Positions 25,810-35,499 are shown, counted from the stretch's first letter. The stretch: DNA of 64,000 nucleotides from Lutibacter citreus (GCF_003260195.1 NZ_QEIH01000002.1:1-64000); one strand, 5' to 3'. Notes: generated from the sequence alone by a model not told the origin. A program made the numbers and translations.

Positions 25810-27270
25810 TTATTTTTTAGGTAATACTATCTTAAAAACTGTTCCTATATTGTATTGAGTGGTAAATGAGATATTTCCATTATAAGCTTCAACTATATTT
25901 TTAACCATAGGCAAACCAAGCCCCATACCACTAGATTTAGTAGTGAATTTTGGTTCAAATATTTTATCTTTATCTTCTTCTGAAATTCCTTTACCGTTAT
26001 CTGCAACAATAATAATCACCTCTTCTCCAATGGATTCTACAGAAACCTCAATTTTTTTAGATTCAACTTCAGTTAAAGCTTGTGAAGCATTCTTTACCAA
26101 GTTTGTAACAACTCTAATTAATTGATTTTTATCTAACTCAGCAATAATTACACTTTGTTTTGGGAAAAATGAAATATAATCTTCAGCAAAAATATCCAAC
26201 GCTAATTTCACTACTTCCACTACATTTAACTCTTCTCTTTTTTGAGTTGGCATTTTAGCGAAGTTTGAAAACGCCGAAGCTATTGAACTCATTGTATCTA
26301 TTTGCTGAATTAAAGTTTTACTAAATTCTTTAATTTTATCATAAATCTCTGGGTCATTTGCATCAAATTTTCGCTCAAAACTTTGTACTGTTAACCTCAT
26401 TGGAGTTAATGGATTTTTAATTTCATGAGCAACCTGCTTTGCCATTTCTCTCCAAGCTTGTTCGCGCTCTCCTTTAGCCAACTTAACAGCACTAATTTCA
26501 AGTTCATCAACCATTTTATTGTATGCACTCACCAAAGTGAAAATTTCTGTACTAGCATTCTCCAAAAATATTTTCTCATTAGAAGCATTCAACCTAGTGC
26601 TATTCATTTTATCCGTAATTGCTTTTATATTTCTAGTAATATAACTTGAAATAAAATACGCTAGCGCAATGGCTATTAGAAACATTAGTAGATAAACATA
26701 AGTCATTCTAACCAAAAACTCTTCTAAATCTCTGTCTTGAGCTGTATTATCTTGCACATATTGTAGATTTAAAACTCCTATTGGTTTAAATTTATTATCT
26801 GTAATATATGAATAAGATGATTGTAAACTTTGTCCATTTACCACCCTTGTATTTACAAAACGGTGTTGAGCATTATTCAATACACCTTTAAGAATTGAAT
26901 CGCTTAATTTAGTTTGAGCATCCCTTTTAACAAAACCAGAATGTGATGTTTTAGCAATATTTCCTGATAAATCATATACATTTATCTCTAGCTTTTCAAT
27001 ATCTGAAATTTCGTAAATTTTTTCTCTAAAAATATACTTTAAGTTCTTTTCTTCAACCGGAAAAGTATTACCATTACCACTGTTTATCCAATAATTAATA
27101 GCTGCTTTAACGGACTCCTCTTTACGCTCCAATCTCTCCTGATTGTATTCATCAGTTTGCTCCTTATATTGAAAAATTGTAACTGTAGCTATTAAAACAG
27201 ACGCTAATAAAATTAGCAATATCATTGCTAAAAATATTCTATTTCTTAATGAAATTTGTTTAATATTCAT
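25810..27270 (-). CDS. NtrY-like sensor histidine kinase
   Basis: 486 residues. Membrane segments at about 12-34 and 190-210 bracket an extracytoplasmic sensor of about 155 residues, followed by a HAMP-like linker, a dimerisation helix with the phosphoacceptor in VAHEIKNPLTPMR (His282), and an HATPase domain ending with DNGKGISEEDK and SGMGLGLPMVKNI. No response regulator is adjacent, so it is orphaned here; the neighbour is a crotonase. The signal is unknown. Confidence 0.9.
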   Translation of the reverse strand: MNIKQISLRNRIFLAMILLILLASVLIATVTIFQYKEQTDEYNQERLERKEESVKAAINYWINSGNGNTFPVEEKNLKYIFREKIYEISDIEKLEINVYDLSGNIAKTSHSGFVKRDAQTKLSDSILKGVLNNAQHRFVNTRVVNGQSLQSSYSYITDNKFKPIGVLNLQYVQDNTAQDRDLEEFLVRMTYVYLLMFLIAIALAYFISSYITRNIKAITDKMNSTRLNASNEKIFLENASTEIFTLVSAYNKMVDELEISAVKLAKGEREQAWREMAKQVAHEIKNPLTPMRLTVQSFERKFDANDPEIYDKIKEFSKTLIQQIDTMSSIASAFSNFAKMPTQKREELNVVEVVKLALDIFAEDYISFFPKQSVIIAELDKNQLIRVVTNLVKNASQALTEVESKKIEVSVESIGEEVIIIVADNGKGISEEDKDKIFEPKFTTKSSGMGLGLPMVKNIVEAYNGNISFTTQYNIGTVFKIVLPKK

Positions 27271-27356
27271 TTCTAATTTTTAGCGGTTTTTATTATTTTT
27301 GAAGTAAATATAACCATTTAATTATTTTTCAATTACTCAACAATCATTCCAAATTG

Positions 27357-27614
27357 TTATTTATATTTCAATTTAAAAATGATTATAAGCACTGTTAAAA
27401 TTATAGTTACAATGTTAGCTAAAATCATTGCTAAACTATTTAAATGAATCCCATAAATTAACCACAAAATTACACCAGACAACATAACCAAATACATGGT
27501 AAGCGATATATTTCCTGCAGATTTGGTTTTCCAAGTTTTATACGCCTGAGGAACATACGCTGATGTTGTTAATGCAGCAGCTATTAACCCAATAATTTCA
27601 TTTGAATCTATCAT
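27357..27614 (-). CDS. SemiSWEET-type sugar transporter
   Basis: 85 residues with three transmembrane segments and the PQ-loop motif AYVPQAYKTWKTKSAG. Bacterial SemiSWEETs are single three-helix bundles that dimerise to transport mono- or disaccharides across the membrane. The length and motif match the family closely. A terminator-like hairpin lies on its upstream side, at 27652-27685, belonging to the neighbouring ald transcript. Confidence 0.9.
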   Translation of the reverse strand: MIDSNEIIGLIAAALTTSAYVPQAYKTWKTKSAGNISLTMYLVMLSGVILWLIYGIHLNSLAMILANIVTIILTVLIIIFKLKYK

Positions 27615-27651
27615 TATATATTAAATAGGATTTAGCTAAACTAACCAAAAT

Positions 27652-27685
27652 AAAAAAGCTTTCATATTTCTATGAAAGCTTTTTT
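27652..27685 (-). terminator. Intrinsic terminator after ald
   Basis: Arms AAAAAAGCTTTCAT and ATGAAAGCTTTTTT around a 6-base loop. On the minus strand it follows the ald stop by about 30 bases and ends in a T-run. Confidence 0.85.
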
Positions 27686-27714
27686 ATTCTAATTTAGTTT
27701 TTAAAACAAATAAC

Positions 27715-28788
27715 TTATTTCAATATATCTTCGCAAACTATTTCTCCTTTAACAATGTTTAATCCTTTATTTAAATGTGGATTAGAATCACAAGCATCTA
27801 CCCAACCTTTATTTGCTAATTGCAATACATACGGTAACGTAACATTTGTTAATGCAATTGTTGATGTATATGGTACAGCGCCTGGCATATTAGCCACACA
27901 GTAATGTACTACATCATCAATTATATAAATAGGATCTTCGTGTGTTGTTGGTTTTGTAGTTTCAATACATCCTCCTTGATCAACAGCTACATCAACTATT
28001 ACAGTTCCTGGTTGCATATCTTTTAACATATCACGTGTAATTAATTTTGGTGCTTTTGCCCCCGGAATTAACACACCTCCAATAATTAAATCGGCATCCT
28101 TAATATGTCTTCTAATATTATATTCGCTTGAAAACTCTGTAATTACATTGTTTGGCATTACATCATTAATGTAACGTAATCTATCCATGTTAATATCTAA
28201 AATATTAACAATTGCACCTAATCCAGCTGCCATTTTTGCTGCTTGCACACCTACAACTCCACCTCCTAAAATTAATACTTTTCCGGGCCTAACACCTGGT
28301 ACACCACCTAGTAAAACACCTTTACCTTTAATTGGTTTTTCTAAATATTTAGCACCTTGTTGAACGGCCATTCTACCAGCTACTTCAGACATAGGTGTTA
28401 ATAATGGCAAAGTACCTTTATTATCATCAACAGTTTCATAAGCAATACAAACGGCTTTGCTTGCTACCATTGCATCTGTTAAAGTTTGGTTTGAAGCAAA
28501 ATGAAAATATGTGAAAATAATTTGACCTTCTCTTGCCAAACTATACTCTTCTTCAATTGGTTCTTTCACCTTTACAATCATATCTGCAATTGCATATACC
28601 TCTTCAATTGAAGGAAGTATGTTAGCACCTGCATTTATATAATCAGCATCACCAAAACCACTATCAAATCCTGCTCCTTTTTGAACATAAACTGTATGGT
28701 TATTTTTAGTTAATTCAAACACTCCTCCCGGAGTAATTGCCACTCTACTTTCGTTATTTTTTATTTCCTTTGGAAGACCTACAATCAT
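27715..28788 (-). CDS. ald: Alanine dehydrogenase
   Basis: 357 residues, close to the family's usual 370. N-terminal GLPKEIKNNESRVAITPGG, Rossmann GGGVVGVQAAKMAAGLGA near residue 176, and the C-terminal region with MPGAVPYTSTIALTN. It interconverts alanine with pyruvate and ammonia using NAD. It is monocistronic between two terminators. Confidence 0.95.
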   Translation of the reverse strand: MIVGLPKEIKNNESRVAITPGGVFELTKNNHTVYVQKGAGFDSGFGDADYINAGANILPSIEEVYAIADMIVKVKEPIEEEYSLAREGQIIFTYFHFASNQTLTDAMVASKAVCIAYETVDDNKGTLPLLTPMSEVAGRMAVQQGAKYLEKPIKGKGVLLGGVPGVRPGKVLILGGGVVGVQAAKMAAGLGAIVNILDINMDRLRYINDVMPNNVITEFSSEYNIRRHIKDADLIIGGVLIPGAKAPKLITRDMLKDMQPGTVIVDVAVDQGGCIETTKPTTHEDPIYIIDDVVHYCVANMPGAVPYTSTIALTNVTLPYVLQLANKGWVDACDSNPHLNKGLNIVKGEIVCEDILK

Positions 28789-28822
28789 TTTTTGAGATTT
28801 TTAATTTTTCCGCAATATAAAT

Positions 28823-28866
28823 GAAAAAAAAAGTTCTTTTTAACAAAATCATTGTCAAAAAGAACT
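28823..28866 (-). terminator. Strong intrinsic terminator after leuS
   Basis: AGTTCTTTTT (28832-28841) pairs with AAAAAGAACT (28857-28866), with a short inner helix, and on the minus strand is followed by nine T residues down to 28823. It separates leuS from ald. Confidence 0.85.
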
Positions 28867-28928
28867 CTTTTAAGATAAAATTAACATTAATACTACGATA
28901 TTAATAATAACCAATATAATATTACCAT

Positions 28929-31745
28929 TTAACCTACAATATTAATAATTTTACCCGGTACAATAATTACTTTTTTAGGTGTTCTTCCCTGTAATTGAGC
29001 TGCTGTTTTTTCGTGAGCCATTACAATATCTTCAATTTCTTGCTTACTTAAGTCTAACGGTAATAGAATTTTAAAACGCATTTTACCATTAAATGAAACT
29101 GGATATTCTTTTTCACTTTCAACCAAATGTTCTGGTTCAAATATTGGAAAATCTGCACAAGACACTGAAGTAGTGTTCCCTAACTTATTCCATAACTCTT
29201 CAGCAATATGCGGTGCATACGGCTCAATAATTACAGCTAAAGGCTCTAAAATTGTACGTTTATTACATTTTAACGCTGTTAATTCATTTACAGCAATCAT
29301 AAATGTTGAAACCGAAGTATTGAAAGAGAAATTAGCAATATCATCTTCAACCTTTTTTATTGTTTTATGAAGCGTTTTTAACTCATCTTTTGTTGGTGCT
29401 TCATCAGTAACAGAAAACTCTCCGTTTACAATGTATAATTTCCAAAGCTTTTTTAAGAAACTGTAAACACCCGAAATACCTGAAGTTTTCCAAGGTTTAG
29501 ATTGCTCTAAAGGCCCTAAAAACATTTCGAACAAACGTAAACTATCTGCTCCGTATTCTTCACAAATTTGATCTGGATTTACAACATTGTATTTAGATTT
29601 CGACATTTTTTCAACCTCTCTACCAACTTTAAAAGTCCCATCTTCCTCAGTAATAAATTCAGCATCGTTATATTCTGCTCTCCAATTTTTGAAGGCATCT
29701 ATATCCAACTCATCAGAACCGTTTACAAATGAGACATCTGCATGAATTGGTTGAACTTTTAAATCTCCAATTAATCCTTTTGAAACAAATTTATTTTCAC
29801 CTTCTATTCTATAAACAAAAGCCGAAGTTCCGGTAATCATTCCTTGGTTAATTAACTTTTTTGCATATTCATCAACAGGTACAATTCCTTTATCGAACAT
29901 AAATTTTTGCCAAAATCTAGAATATAATAAATGTCCTGTTGCATGCTCACTTCCACCAATATATAAATCTACATCTTGCCAATAATTTACAGCTTCTTCA
30001 GAAAATATATCCTCATTATTTTGAGGATCCATATACCTGTTAAAATACTGAGAACTTCCTGCCCAACCTGGCATGGTATTTAATTCTAAAGGAAAAATAG
30101 TTTCATTGTTAATTTCATCATTTGAAACTACTTCATTTTTAACAACGTCCCAAGCCCAAACAGTTGCATTTCCTAAAGGTGGTTTTCCATCTTCAGTAGG
30201 TAAATACTTTTCAACTTCTGGCAAAACAATTGGCAAATATTCTTTGTCAATCATTTGTGGCAATCCATTTTTATAATATACTGGAAAAGGTTCCCCCCAA
30301 TAACGTTGACGACTAAATACAGCATCACGCAAACGGTAGTTTATTTTTCCATAACCAATTCCACGTTTTTCAATTTCGTAGATAATGGTTTTCATTGCTT
30401 TCTTGTAAGTTAAGCCATTTAAAAAATCTGAATTTGCAATTTTCACACCTTCTTTTACTGAACATGCTTCTTCAGAAATATCAATTCCTTCAAAAATATT
30501 TGGAATATCTAATCCAAAATGATTAGCAAAAGCATAATCGCGCTCATCACCACAAGGTACAGCCATTACAGCTCCCGTTCCATAGCTTGCCAATACATAA
30601 TCTCCAATCCAAATTTGAACTTTTTCACCTGTAAAAGGATGTAAAGCATAAGCACCTGTAAACACACCAGAAATGGTTTTTACATCAGCCATACGTTCTA
30701 ATTCACTTCGTTTTGAAGTTGCTTTTACGTATGTTTCAACAGCTTCTTTTTGTTCAGCAGTTGTAATTTTAGAAACTAGCTCGTGTTCTGGTGCCAACGT
30801 CATAAAACTTACTCCGTAAACCGTATCAGGACGTGTAGTAAACACATCAATTTTAGCATCAAAACCATCAACATTAAAAGAAACCATTGCTCCTTCTGAA
30901 CGACCAATCCAGTAAGTTTGAGAATCTTTTAAAGGTTGTGGCCAGTCAATTTTACCCAATCCGTCTAATAAACGTTGTGCGTATGCAGTAATTCTCATAC
31001 TCCATTGCATCATTTTTTTACGAACTACAGCATGACCTCCACGTTCTGAAACTCCATTTACAATTTCATCGTTTGCCAACACTGTTCCTAAACCAGGACA
31101 CCAGTTAACTTCAGTTTCAGACAAAAATGTTAAACGGTATTTTAATAATATATTTTGTTTTTCTTCTTCTGAATAGTTTTTCCAATCTTCTGCAGAAAAC
31201 ACTTCAATTTCATCATCACAGGCAGCTTTTACAGTTTCATTTCCTTCAGCTTCAAAAATTGAAACTAATGTAGAAACATCTTCTGCTTTATCGCTTGTTT
31301 TATTGTACCAAGAATTGAACAATTGAATAAAAATCCATTGTGTCCATTTATAATAATTAGGATCTGAAGTTCTTACTTCACGAGACCAATCAAACGAAAA
31401 ACCAATTTTATCTAATTGTTTTCTGTATGTTTTTACATTGGCCGCAGTTGTTACTGCTGGGTGTTGCCCTGTTTGAATAGCATATTGCTCTGCAGGTAAT
31501 CCAAAAGAATCATATCCTTGTGGATGCATTACATTAAAACCTTTATGACGTTTGTAGCGTGCATAAATATCTGAAGCTATATAACCAAGAGGATGCCCAA
31601 CATGTAGTCCTGCTCCTGATGGATACGGAAACATATCTAATACAAAAAACTTTGGTTTATCTGATTTATTTTCGGCTTTAAATGTTTGGTTTTCTGCCCA
31701 ATACTGTTGCCATTTAGCTTCTATCTCTCTAAAATTATATTCCAT
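28929..31745 (-). CDS. leuS: Leucyl-tRNA synthetase
   Basis: 938 residues from the ATG at 31745; an in-frame TTG at 31757 lies within an upstream palindrome and is less likely. Class I motifs are HVGHPLGY near residue 48 and EKMSKSKYN near residue 713. The editing domain carries TTRPDTVYGV. It charges tRNA-Leu. The extra insert before the anticodon region is usual for Bacteroidota. A -7 box and a perfect palindrome lie immediately upstream. Confidence 0.97.
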   Translation of the reverse strand: MEYNFREIEAKWQQYWAENQTFKAENKSDKPKFFVLDMFPYPSGAGLHVGHPLGYIASDIYARYKRHKGFNVMHPQGYDSFGLPAEQYAIQTGQHPAVTTAANVKTYRKQLDKIGFSFDWSREVRTSDPNYYKWTQWIFIQLFNSWYNKTSDKAEDVSTLVSIFEAEGNETVKAACDDEIEVFSAEDWKNYSEEEKQNILLKYRLTFLSETEVNWCPGLGTVLANDEIVNGVSERGGHAVVRKKMMQWSMRITAYAQRLLDGLGKIDWPQPLKDSQTYWIGRSEGAMVSFNVDGFDAKIDVFTTRPDTVYGVSFMTLAPEHELVSKITTAEQKEAVETYVKATSKRSELERMADVKTISGVFTGAYALHPFTGEKVQIWIGDYVLASYGTGAVMAVPCGDERDYAFANHFGLDIPNIFEGIDISEEACSVKEGVKIANSDFLNGLTYKKAMKTIIYEIEKRGIGYGKINYRLRDAVFSRQRYWGEPFPVYYKNGLPQMIDKEYLPIVLPEVEKYLPTEDGKPPLGNATVWAWDVVKNEVVSNDEINNETIFPLELNTMPGWAGSSQYFNRYMDPQNNEDIFSEEAVNYWQDVDLYIGGSEHATGHLLYSRFWQKFMFDKGIVPVDEYAKKLINQGMITGTSAFVYRIEGENKFVSKGLIGDLKVQPIHADVSFVNGSDELDIDAFKNWRAEYNDAEFITEEDGTFKVGREVEKMSKSKYNVVNPDQICEEYGADSLRLFEMFLGPLEQSKPWKTSGISGVYSFLKKLWKLYIVNGEFSVTDEAPTKDELKTLHKTIKKVEDDIANFSFNTSVSTFMIAVNELTALKCNKRTILEPLAVIIEPYAPHIAEELWNKLGNTTSVSCADFPIFEPEHLVESEKEYPVSFNGKMRFKILLPLDLSKQEIEDIVMAHEKTAAQLQGRTPKKVIIVPGKIINIVG

Positions 31746-31748
31746 GGT

Positions 31749-31778
31749 CGCTTTCAAATTTTTGAAAGCGCAAAGTTA
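31749..31778 (-). promoter_or_regulatory. leuS promoter with a 22-base palindrome at the transcript start
   Basis: On the minus strand a -7 box TAACTTTG (plus-strand 31771-31778) is followed at once by a perfect inverted repeat, CGCTTTCAAA and TTTGAAAGCG with a two-base centre (31749-31770), ending 4 bases before the ATG. The predicted transcript start falls inside the repeat. It could be an operator or a leader structure. Confidence 0.55.
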
Positions 31779-31866
31779 CGGTTAATCTACAAAAGAATAA
31801 AGTCTTATTTAAAAGGATAAAACAAAACTATATTATTTGTATTTTTAACCTATCAAATTGTAAAAA

Positions 31867-32643
31867 GTGAAAAAGGAAAATATTGGATTGGTACTTTCAG
31901 GAGGTGGAGTAAAAGCAATAGCTCATATAGGATTAATTGAAGTTTTATTAAAAAACAACATTGTGCCAAACATAATTTCAGGAACAAGTGCAGGTGCTAT
32001 GATTGGTGCTTTGTACGCAGCAAACCATAGTCCACTAGAAATGATTTCTTTTTTTGAAAAAACACCTTTAATTAAAGTGTCTTATTTTGCTAGAAATAAA
32101 CCTGGATTTTTAGATAGTGAAAAATATGCAAAACATTTTAGTCATTATTTTTCTGAAAATTCATTTGAATCATTAAAATATCCACTTTCAATTGCTGCAA
32201 CCAATATTTTAAAAGCTCAAGTAGCATACTTTAATCAAGGACCGCTAATTAAAGCTATTATCGCCTCTTCCGCATTACCACCTCTTTTCTCTCCTGTAGA
32301 TATTAATGGACAACTTTATTGTGATGGAGGTATTTTAGATAATTTCCCTTTAGATCCAATTAAAAAATATTGCAACAAAATAATTGGCAGTTTTGTAAAC
32401 CCTGTAACCGAAATTAACAGATCAGAAATTAACTCTTCAACCGATTTGGTTTATAGAGCATATCACATTGGAATGGACGTAACAGATATTAAAAAATTTA
32501 AATATTGTAACTATGTTTTTTCCCCTCCAAAAATAGATACTATTGGAGCAATAGATACAAAATCGATTAGAAAAGCTTACCAAATTGGATACGATTTTGC
32601 TACTGAAGAGATTGAGACAATTATAAAATATTTAAAATATTAG
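31867..32643 (+). CDS. Patatin-like phospholipase
   Basis: 258 residues starting at a GTG. Glycine-rich oxyanion loop SGGGVKAIAHIG (residues 11-22), nucleophile Ser41 in GTSAG, and catalytic Asp153 in CDGG. Patatins are serine lipid acyl hydrolases with a Ser-Asp dyad. No signal peptide, so it probably acts on the inner leaflet or in the cytoplasm. Single gene divergent from leuS. Confidence 0.9.
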   Translation: MKKENIGLVLSGGGVKAIAHIGLIEVLLKNNIVPNIISGTSAGAMIGALYAANHSPLEMISFFEKTPLIKVSYFARNKPGFLDSEKYAKHFSHYFSENSFESLKYPLSIAATNILKAQVAYFNQGPLIKAIIASSALPPLFSPVDINGQLYCDGGILDNFPLDPIKKYCNKIIGSFVNPVTEINRSEINSSTDLVYRAYHIGMDVTDIKKFKYCNYVFSPPKIDTIGAIDTKSIRKAYQIGYDFATEEIETIIKYLKY

Positions 32644-32650
32644 TTATAAA

Positions 32651-32679
32651 AAAGGCCCATAATTTAAATTTATGAGCCT
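32651..32679 (-). terminator. Terminator after the DUF2911 gene
   Basis: A stem of about ten pairs with one mismatch (AGGCCCATAA against TTATGAGCCT), followed on the minus strand by a T-run. Confidence 0.65.
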
Positions 32680-32701
32680 CCAATTCTACAAAAAAAATAA
32701 T

Positions 32702-33244
32702 TTATTTTTTAATAGGAACTGTTACAAGTGTATTTCCAAAACCTAAATACATATTAACGTTGTTCTCTTTTCCATCAAATGCAATTGAAAAAGCTTCAAT
32801 AGATTCTTCAGATTTTGAAACTGCTCCTTTTACTCTTACCACATCTTCACTTTCATTATAAAAATATGAACCCCAAACATTTTTAGCTGTACTTAAGATT
32901 ACTGTCCACTCATTAGCCGATGGAATTGTAAATAATGTATATGATCCAGCTTTTACAGCTTTACCTCCAAAAGTAACATCTTTATAAAATGTAATTTCAA
33001 CAGCTTCATTTGCTCCTGTTCTCCATACTTTGTCAGCTGGCGCTAACTCTTCAACAGTTCTTCCTTTTAATTGAGGTCTGCTATAAATAACTTTCACTAA
33101 TTTATCTGAATTTTTATAACTCGTTGGGTATGCAGCAGCATCCATAGGACTTTTATCTAATTTGGCAAATTTCTGAGCAGACATCTCATTTGTAAATAAG
33201 AATACAATTGCTATAAGAGCAATAAACAATACATTTTTCTTCAT
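32702..33244 (-). CDS. DUF2911 exported protein
   Basis: 180 residues with a signal peptide (cleavage near MSAQK). The DUF2911 domain is shown by IYSRPQLKGRTVEELAP, WRTGANEAVEITFYKDV and AGSYTLFTIPSANEWTVIL. The family is common in Bacteroidota as a periplasmic protein of unknown function. Single gene with its own terminator. Confidence 0.85.
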   Translation of the reverse strand: MKKNVLFIALIAIVFLFTNEMSAQKFAKLDKSPMDAAAYPTSYKNSDKLVKVIYSRPQLKGRTVEELAPADKVWRTGANEAVEITFYKDVTFGGKAVKAGSYTLFTIPSANEWTVILSTAKNVWGSYFYNESEDVVRVKGAVSKSEESIEAFSIAFDGKENNVNMYLGFGNTLVTVPIKK

Positions 33245-33399
33245 TTTAATAGTTTTAGTTTATACAATAATTTTACTATTTGTCTTACTAATATATAATT
33301 TCATACAAAAAATTTCATTTATTTTTTATTGATGTCTTTATCTGAAAGAATATTTACTTTTCTACATTATTGATTACTTTCGCGGTTAAATTAACTTTT

Positions 33400-34317
33400 T
33401 TGAATAAAAACACCTACAAAGCACATTTAGCTTTATTAAGCGCCAATGTTATTTATGGAATGAACCATATAATAGCAAAAGATATAATGCCCGAAAAACT
33501 TGGTGCAACTGCTTTTATTTTTATTCGAATTTTAGGTGCAAGTATTTTATTTTGGATCATTAAAAACTTCATTAAAGAAAAAATTGACAAGGAAGACTAT
33601 TTTAGGTTGGTTGTTTGTGGTGTTTTAGGAATTGCGATTAACCAATTATTATATTTTCACGGACTAAGCAGAACTTCACCTATTGATGCTTCAATTATTT
33701 ACACATCTGTCCCCGTTTTAGTCTTAATTTTCAGCTACTTTTTATTGAAAGAAAAGATAACTAGAACTAAAATTTTAGGAATATTTATTGGCGGAACCGG
33801 AGCATTACTACTTATTTTATATGGAAACAAAAACCAAGGAACCAGCACTCTTTTAGGGAATGGTTTAATATTTTCAAATGCTATTTTTTATGCATTTTAT
33901 TTAGTGTACGCAAAACCATTAATGAAAAAATACCATCCAATAACTGTTATTAGTTGGGTGTTTTTAATCGGCTTTGTTTTTATGATCCCTGTAGGAATTA
34001 GCGACGTAATATCAACCAATTTTAGTGCGTTTACATTAAACACCTATTTGGTAATTGCTTTTGTATTATTTGGAACTACATTCTTAACTTATTTATTTAA
34101 TATTTATGCACTTTCAAAAGTTCCTCCTTCGGTTAATGGAAGTTATATTTACCTGCAACCTGTTATAAGTTTTGCAATGGTTACTATTTACGCATTGGTT
34201 TTTGGAAACAAAGAGTACGCACAAGATATTAGTTTTGTTAAAATTTTAAGCTCAGTTTTAGTAATTGCTGGCGTTTATTTAATAAGCTTGAAAAGCAAAG
34301 AATTAAAAACTACTTAA
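33400..34317 (+). CDS. EamA-family (DMT) membrane transporter
   Basis: About 305 residues with ten hydrophobic segments in two EamA repeats (ANVIYGMNHIIAK and later LIFSNAIFYAFYLVYAKP). No ATG starts the frame. I take the TTG at 33400 (NKNTYKAHLALL) because a -7-like TACTTTCG lies at 33375-33382, and the earlier TTG at 33370 would fall before it. Family members export metabolites; substrate unknown. The 3' end overlaps the convergent panE-like gene by 8 bases. Confidence 0.8.
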   Translation: MNKNTYKAHLALLSANVIYGMNHIIAKDIMPEKLGATAFIFIRILGASILFWIIKNFIKEKIDKEDYFRLVVCGVLGIAINQLLYFHGLSRTSPIDASIIYTSVPVLVLIFSYFLLKEKITRTKILGIFIGGTGALLLILYGNKNQGTSTLLGNGLIFSNAIFYAFYLVYAKPLMKKYHPITVISWVFLIGFVFMIPVGISDVISTNFSAFTLNTYLVIAFVLFGTTFLTYLFNIYALSKVPPSVNGSYIYLQPVISFAMVTIYALVFGNKEYAQDISFVKILSSVLVIAGVYLISLKSKELKTT

Positions 34318-35239
34318 TACCTCTTGCCTTATTTTCTTGCGGAAGTAAAGCATAATAAATTAAATAATTAATTGGAGTTGGAATGCCAAACTCTTCACCT
34401 AACCTAACAACTGTTCCGTTCTGAGCTTCTAATTCTGAAGGTTTTCCATCCATAATATCACGTTGTAACGAAGCCGTTGTCTCAAAAGGTAAGGACTCTA
34501 AAGTTTTAAATTGTTTTATAACAATATCCTCCTTTAAATAAACTCCTTTTGCTTTTGCAATTGCAAATATTTCTTCAGCTGTTTGGAGCATCATATTTTT
34601 AATATATGGCGAAGCTAACATTTCTCCAAGTGTAGCTCTTGTTAAAGCGCCCAAAGCACTAAAAGTTGTTATAAACAAGTATTTTGTCCATATTTCAGGA
34701 TAAATATCATCTGCTAATTTTATGGAAATATCAGCAGAATTAAATGTCTGTTCTAACAACAATGCTCTTTTTGTTTTTTCTTTATTTAACTCTCCAAAAA
34801 CAATTGCGGGTTCAAAAGCAACATGATTAATAACACCATATTCTTCAACAAAACTCACTATTTTACATAAACCACCTAAAATGTGTTTTTTATCAATAAC
34901 TGAAGCTAAAACTTCGTGATTATTACAGCCATTTAATAATGAAATAACCATAGTGTTTTCATTTAAAACAGGCTTTATAATTTTAGCAACTTCTTCAACT
35001 TGCCAAGTTTTAACACATATTAATATTAAATCTATATTTTCAACTTCAGTAATATTTGCAGTTGCATTTGCAGGCTTAACTAAATAATCTCCATTTACAC
35101 TTTTAAGTTGCAGTCCATTTTTTTGAATTGCCTCTAAATGCTTTCCTCTAGCTATAAAAGTTACATTATTTCCTGCTTGAGCCAAACGCGCTCCAAAATA
35201 TCCACCAACTCCACCTGTACCGTAAACTACTATATTCAT
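34310..35239 (-). CDS. panE: Ketopantoate reductase-like protein (2-dehydropantoate 2-reductase)
   Basis: 309 residues. Rossmann motif IVVYGTGGVGGYFGARLA at the start, IDLILICVKTWQ, and the catalytic-domain motif IWTKYLFITTFSALGALTR. PanE reduces ketopantoate to pantoate with NADPH in CoA synthesis. The family contains paralogs of other function, so the exact substrate is inferred. Confidence 0.8.
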   Translation of the reverse strand: MNIVVYGTGGVGGYFGARLAQAGNNVTFIARGKHLEAIQKNGLQLKSVNGDYLVKPANATANITEVENIDLILICVKTWQVEEVAKIIKPVLNENTMVISLLNGCNNHEVLASVIDKKHILGGLCKIVSFVEEYGVINHVAFEPAIVFGELNKEKTKRALLLEQTFNSADISIKLADDIYPEIWTKYLFITTFSALGALTRATLGEMLASPYIKNMMLQTAEEIFAIAKAKGVYLKEDIVIKQFKTLESLPFETTASLQRDIMDGKPSELEAQNGTVVRLGEEFGIPTPINYLIYYALLPQENKARGIK

Positions 35240-35274
35240 ATATTCAAAAATTAAATATCAAAAATAAGGATTTA

Positions 35275-35376
35275 CTATAAAAATTTCAGTTTTATTCCAA
35301 CAAAAAATGTTCTTGGCATTAACGGACCGTAGATATAATTACTATCATGGTTTTTACAAGATAAATAATTACCCTG
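35275..35376 (-). pseudogene. C-terminal remnant of a TonB-dependent receptor
   Basis: In the gap after panE, a minus-strand frame of 33 codons ends at TAG (35275-35277) and reads NYIYGPLMPRTFFVGIKLKF. That is the standard last beta-strand of a TonB-dependent outer-membrane receptor, where the chain normally ends in xGxKxxF. An in-frame stop (35377-35379) lies at the other end and no receptor body precedes it. So most of the gene was deleted. Location beside the DtxR regulator suggests a lost iron or metal receptor. Confidence 0.7.
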
Positions 35377-35444
35377 CTATTATCATGTATCACCACTTAA
35401 AATATTTTCTCAATTTATTATTTTTTTATAAATCTATATATTTT

Positions 35445-35460
35445 TTTAGACTTATCTAAA
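35445..35460 (+). promoter_or_regulatory. Palindrome upstream of the DtxR gene, candidate metal-regulator operator
   Basis: TTTAGA-CTTA-TCTAAA is a palindrome with a 4-base centre, about 26 bases upstream of the -7 box at 35486. Half-sites TTAGA/TCTAA resemble those of DtxR/MntR-type repressors. A similar site with a 5-base centre lies ahead of feoA. Confidence 0.5.
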
Positions 35461-35485
35461 TTTAATTTTATACCGTTAAAAATTG

Positions 35486-35493
35486 TATATTTG
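35486..35493 (+). promoter_or_regulatory. -7 box upstream of the DtxR gene
   Basis: TATATTTG, a full TAnnTTTG match, 7 bases before the ATG at 35500. An earlier TTG at 35491 overlaps it and is therefore unlikely as a start. Confidence 0.6.
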
Positions 35494-35499
35494 CACTCA

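Noticed and set aside
31739-31860. T-box or riboswitch upstream of leuS
   Set aside because: Only one short palindrome is present, with no specifier loop or antiterminator, and the -7 box directly precedes it, so a T-box cannot fit.
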